A program made the translations under genes and the position numbers. The notes under the pieces were generated by a model. It was not told where the DNA came from. It saw only the letters and a program-made list of their open reading frames with translations, and searched no databases. A stretch of DNA of 6,291 nucleotides. Origin: an uncultured Opitutaceae bacterium (GTDB lineage Bacteria > Verrucomicrobiota > Verrucomicrobiae > Opitutales > Opitutaceae). Below are positions 5,788 through 6,291 of this stretch, one piece after another. The stretch covers positions 1-6,291 of the forward strand of contig CAMLSH010000233.1 in NCBI GenBank assembly GCA_946482625.1, written 5' to 3'. Numbering within the stretch: position 1 is the stretch's first letter; each line of letters opens with the position of its first letter.

Positions 5788-6291
5788 CTATTTATTCGGA
5801 TTGATCGAGATCAGTTCCACATGCGTCGGCACATCGCGGTCACAGCTAAGGATGCCGTCCTTCTCCAGAAGCTCCACCACCTGCAATGAACTGCGTCGCT
5901 GCCCCGGTCCATCCGTGCGAACCTTGCCCGGAATGCGCTCGGGATGCGTGAAATAGAACAGATACGCGCGATCGCCACTGATCACGACATCGGGATGCCC
6001 GCCGATCACGCCGTCATCCTCGCCTTTCCCCGGATGCTCCAGGAGATTTCCGCCGCCCTGGCGTTTCCAGCTCGCGAGATCGTCGGAGCGATAAACCGCT
6101 AGCCCCTTCCACACGTCGGTGATCATCCAATACGCACCGCGCCAGCGAAACACTTTCGGCCCCTCGCCACCTTGGTCGCCGACCGCTTTGCCTTTGTCGG
6201 TCCAGTTTTCCAGATCCGGGCTGTCCGCGTAGTAAATCGATTTCCGATCGCGCTCGTTGTTGTACCACATGCGCCAGCCACCTTCGGGCAA
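5788..6291 (-). CDS. GH43/clan GH-F-like beta-propeller glycosidase, C-terminal fragment
   Basis: The last 167 codons of a gene whose start lies right of the window; the first codon seen (TTG) is an internal Leu. The fragment shows propeller-blade motifs of clan GH-F/GH-J enzymes: IYYADSPDLENW (fragment residues 19-30), GEGPKVFRWRGAYWMITD (42-59), LAVYRSDDLASW (64-75) and GVIGGHPDVV (94-103). In GH43 the general acid is a Glu in an equivalent E-(G/A)-P motif, so Glu43 of the fragment is the candidate, and His99 resembles the conserved propeller His. GH43 members are mostly arabinofuranosidases, xylosidases or galactosidases acting on hemicellulose and pectin side chains. The aspartate nucleophile/base region and any signal peptide are outside the window, so subfamily and substrate cannot be given. 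GH32-like or another unclassified five-bladed propeller family are alternatives. The gene ends TAG at 5788-5790, 230 nt before the GH105 start. Confidence 0.65.
   Translation of the reverse strand: MPEGGWRMWYNNERDRKSIYYADSPDLENWTDKGKAVGDQGGEGPKVFRWRGAYWMITDVWKGLAVYRSDDLASWKRQGGGNLLEHPGKGEDDGVIGGHPDVVISGDRAYLFYFTHPERIPGKVRTDGPGQRRSSLQVVELLEKDGILSCDRDVPTHVELISINPNK

Noticed and set aside
1..6291. tRNA, rRNA, CRISPR array, insertion sequence, or SusC/SusD-like genes
   Set aside because: No cloverleaf, regularly spaced repeats, transposase motifs or TonB-receptor/SusD sequence were seen in the window.

Overview
The window reads as part of a plant-polysaccharide degradation locus from a high-GC, Gram-negative, saprophytic bacterium. 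I favour a Verrucomicrobiota/Opitutaceae-like host. The grounds are the CAZyme content, the strongly GC-rich third codon positions, the exported enzymes and a short palindromic repeat of a type I associate with that group. This taxonomic call is inference, not something the sequence proves.

All four real genes lie on the minus strand, so transcription runs right to left. In that order they are: (1) the C-terminal end of a GH43/clan-F-like five-bladed beta-propeller glycosidase (6291 to 5788, start outside the window); (2) after a 230-nt gap, an exported GH105 unsaturated rhamnogalacturonyl/glucuronyl hydrolase (5557 to 4109); (3) after 44 nt, an exported GH115 alpha-glucuronidase (4064 to 1416); (4) after only 7 nt, a tandem two-domain CE12 rhamnogalacturonan/xylan acetylesterase (1408 to 1, 3' end outside the window). 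The last three probably form one operon. The fourth gene is easy to miss because its stop codon is outside the window, so only shadow frames over it look closed.

Together the enzymes would remove acetyl groups (CE12), release side-chain glucuronic acid (GH115), hydrolyse the unsaturated uronic acid left by a polysaccharide lyase (GH105) and trim a pentose or hexose substituent (GH43-like). This is a mixed pectin/glucuronoxylan signature, and it may point to a glucuronic-acid-bearing, acetylated pectic or hemicellulosic substrate rather than plain rhamnogalacturonan. No lyase, transporter or regulator is visible.

The least ordinary feature is what has happened to the GH115 gene. Three 9-bp repeat units lie directly before it and supply its Shine-Dalgarno-like sequence. 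A perfect 9-bp-stem palindrome sits in frame just ahead of the signal peptide. Near the end of the helical region there is a patch of A/T-ending codons carrying three consecutive palindromes. These look like short dispersed repeats that have been accommodated in, or absorbed into, a coding sequence. I saw no tRNA, rRNA, CRISPR array, insertion sequence or convincing intrinsic terminator.
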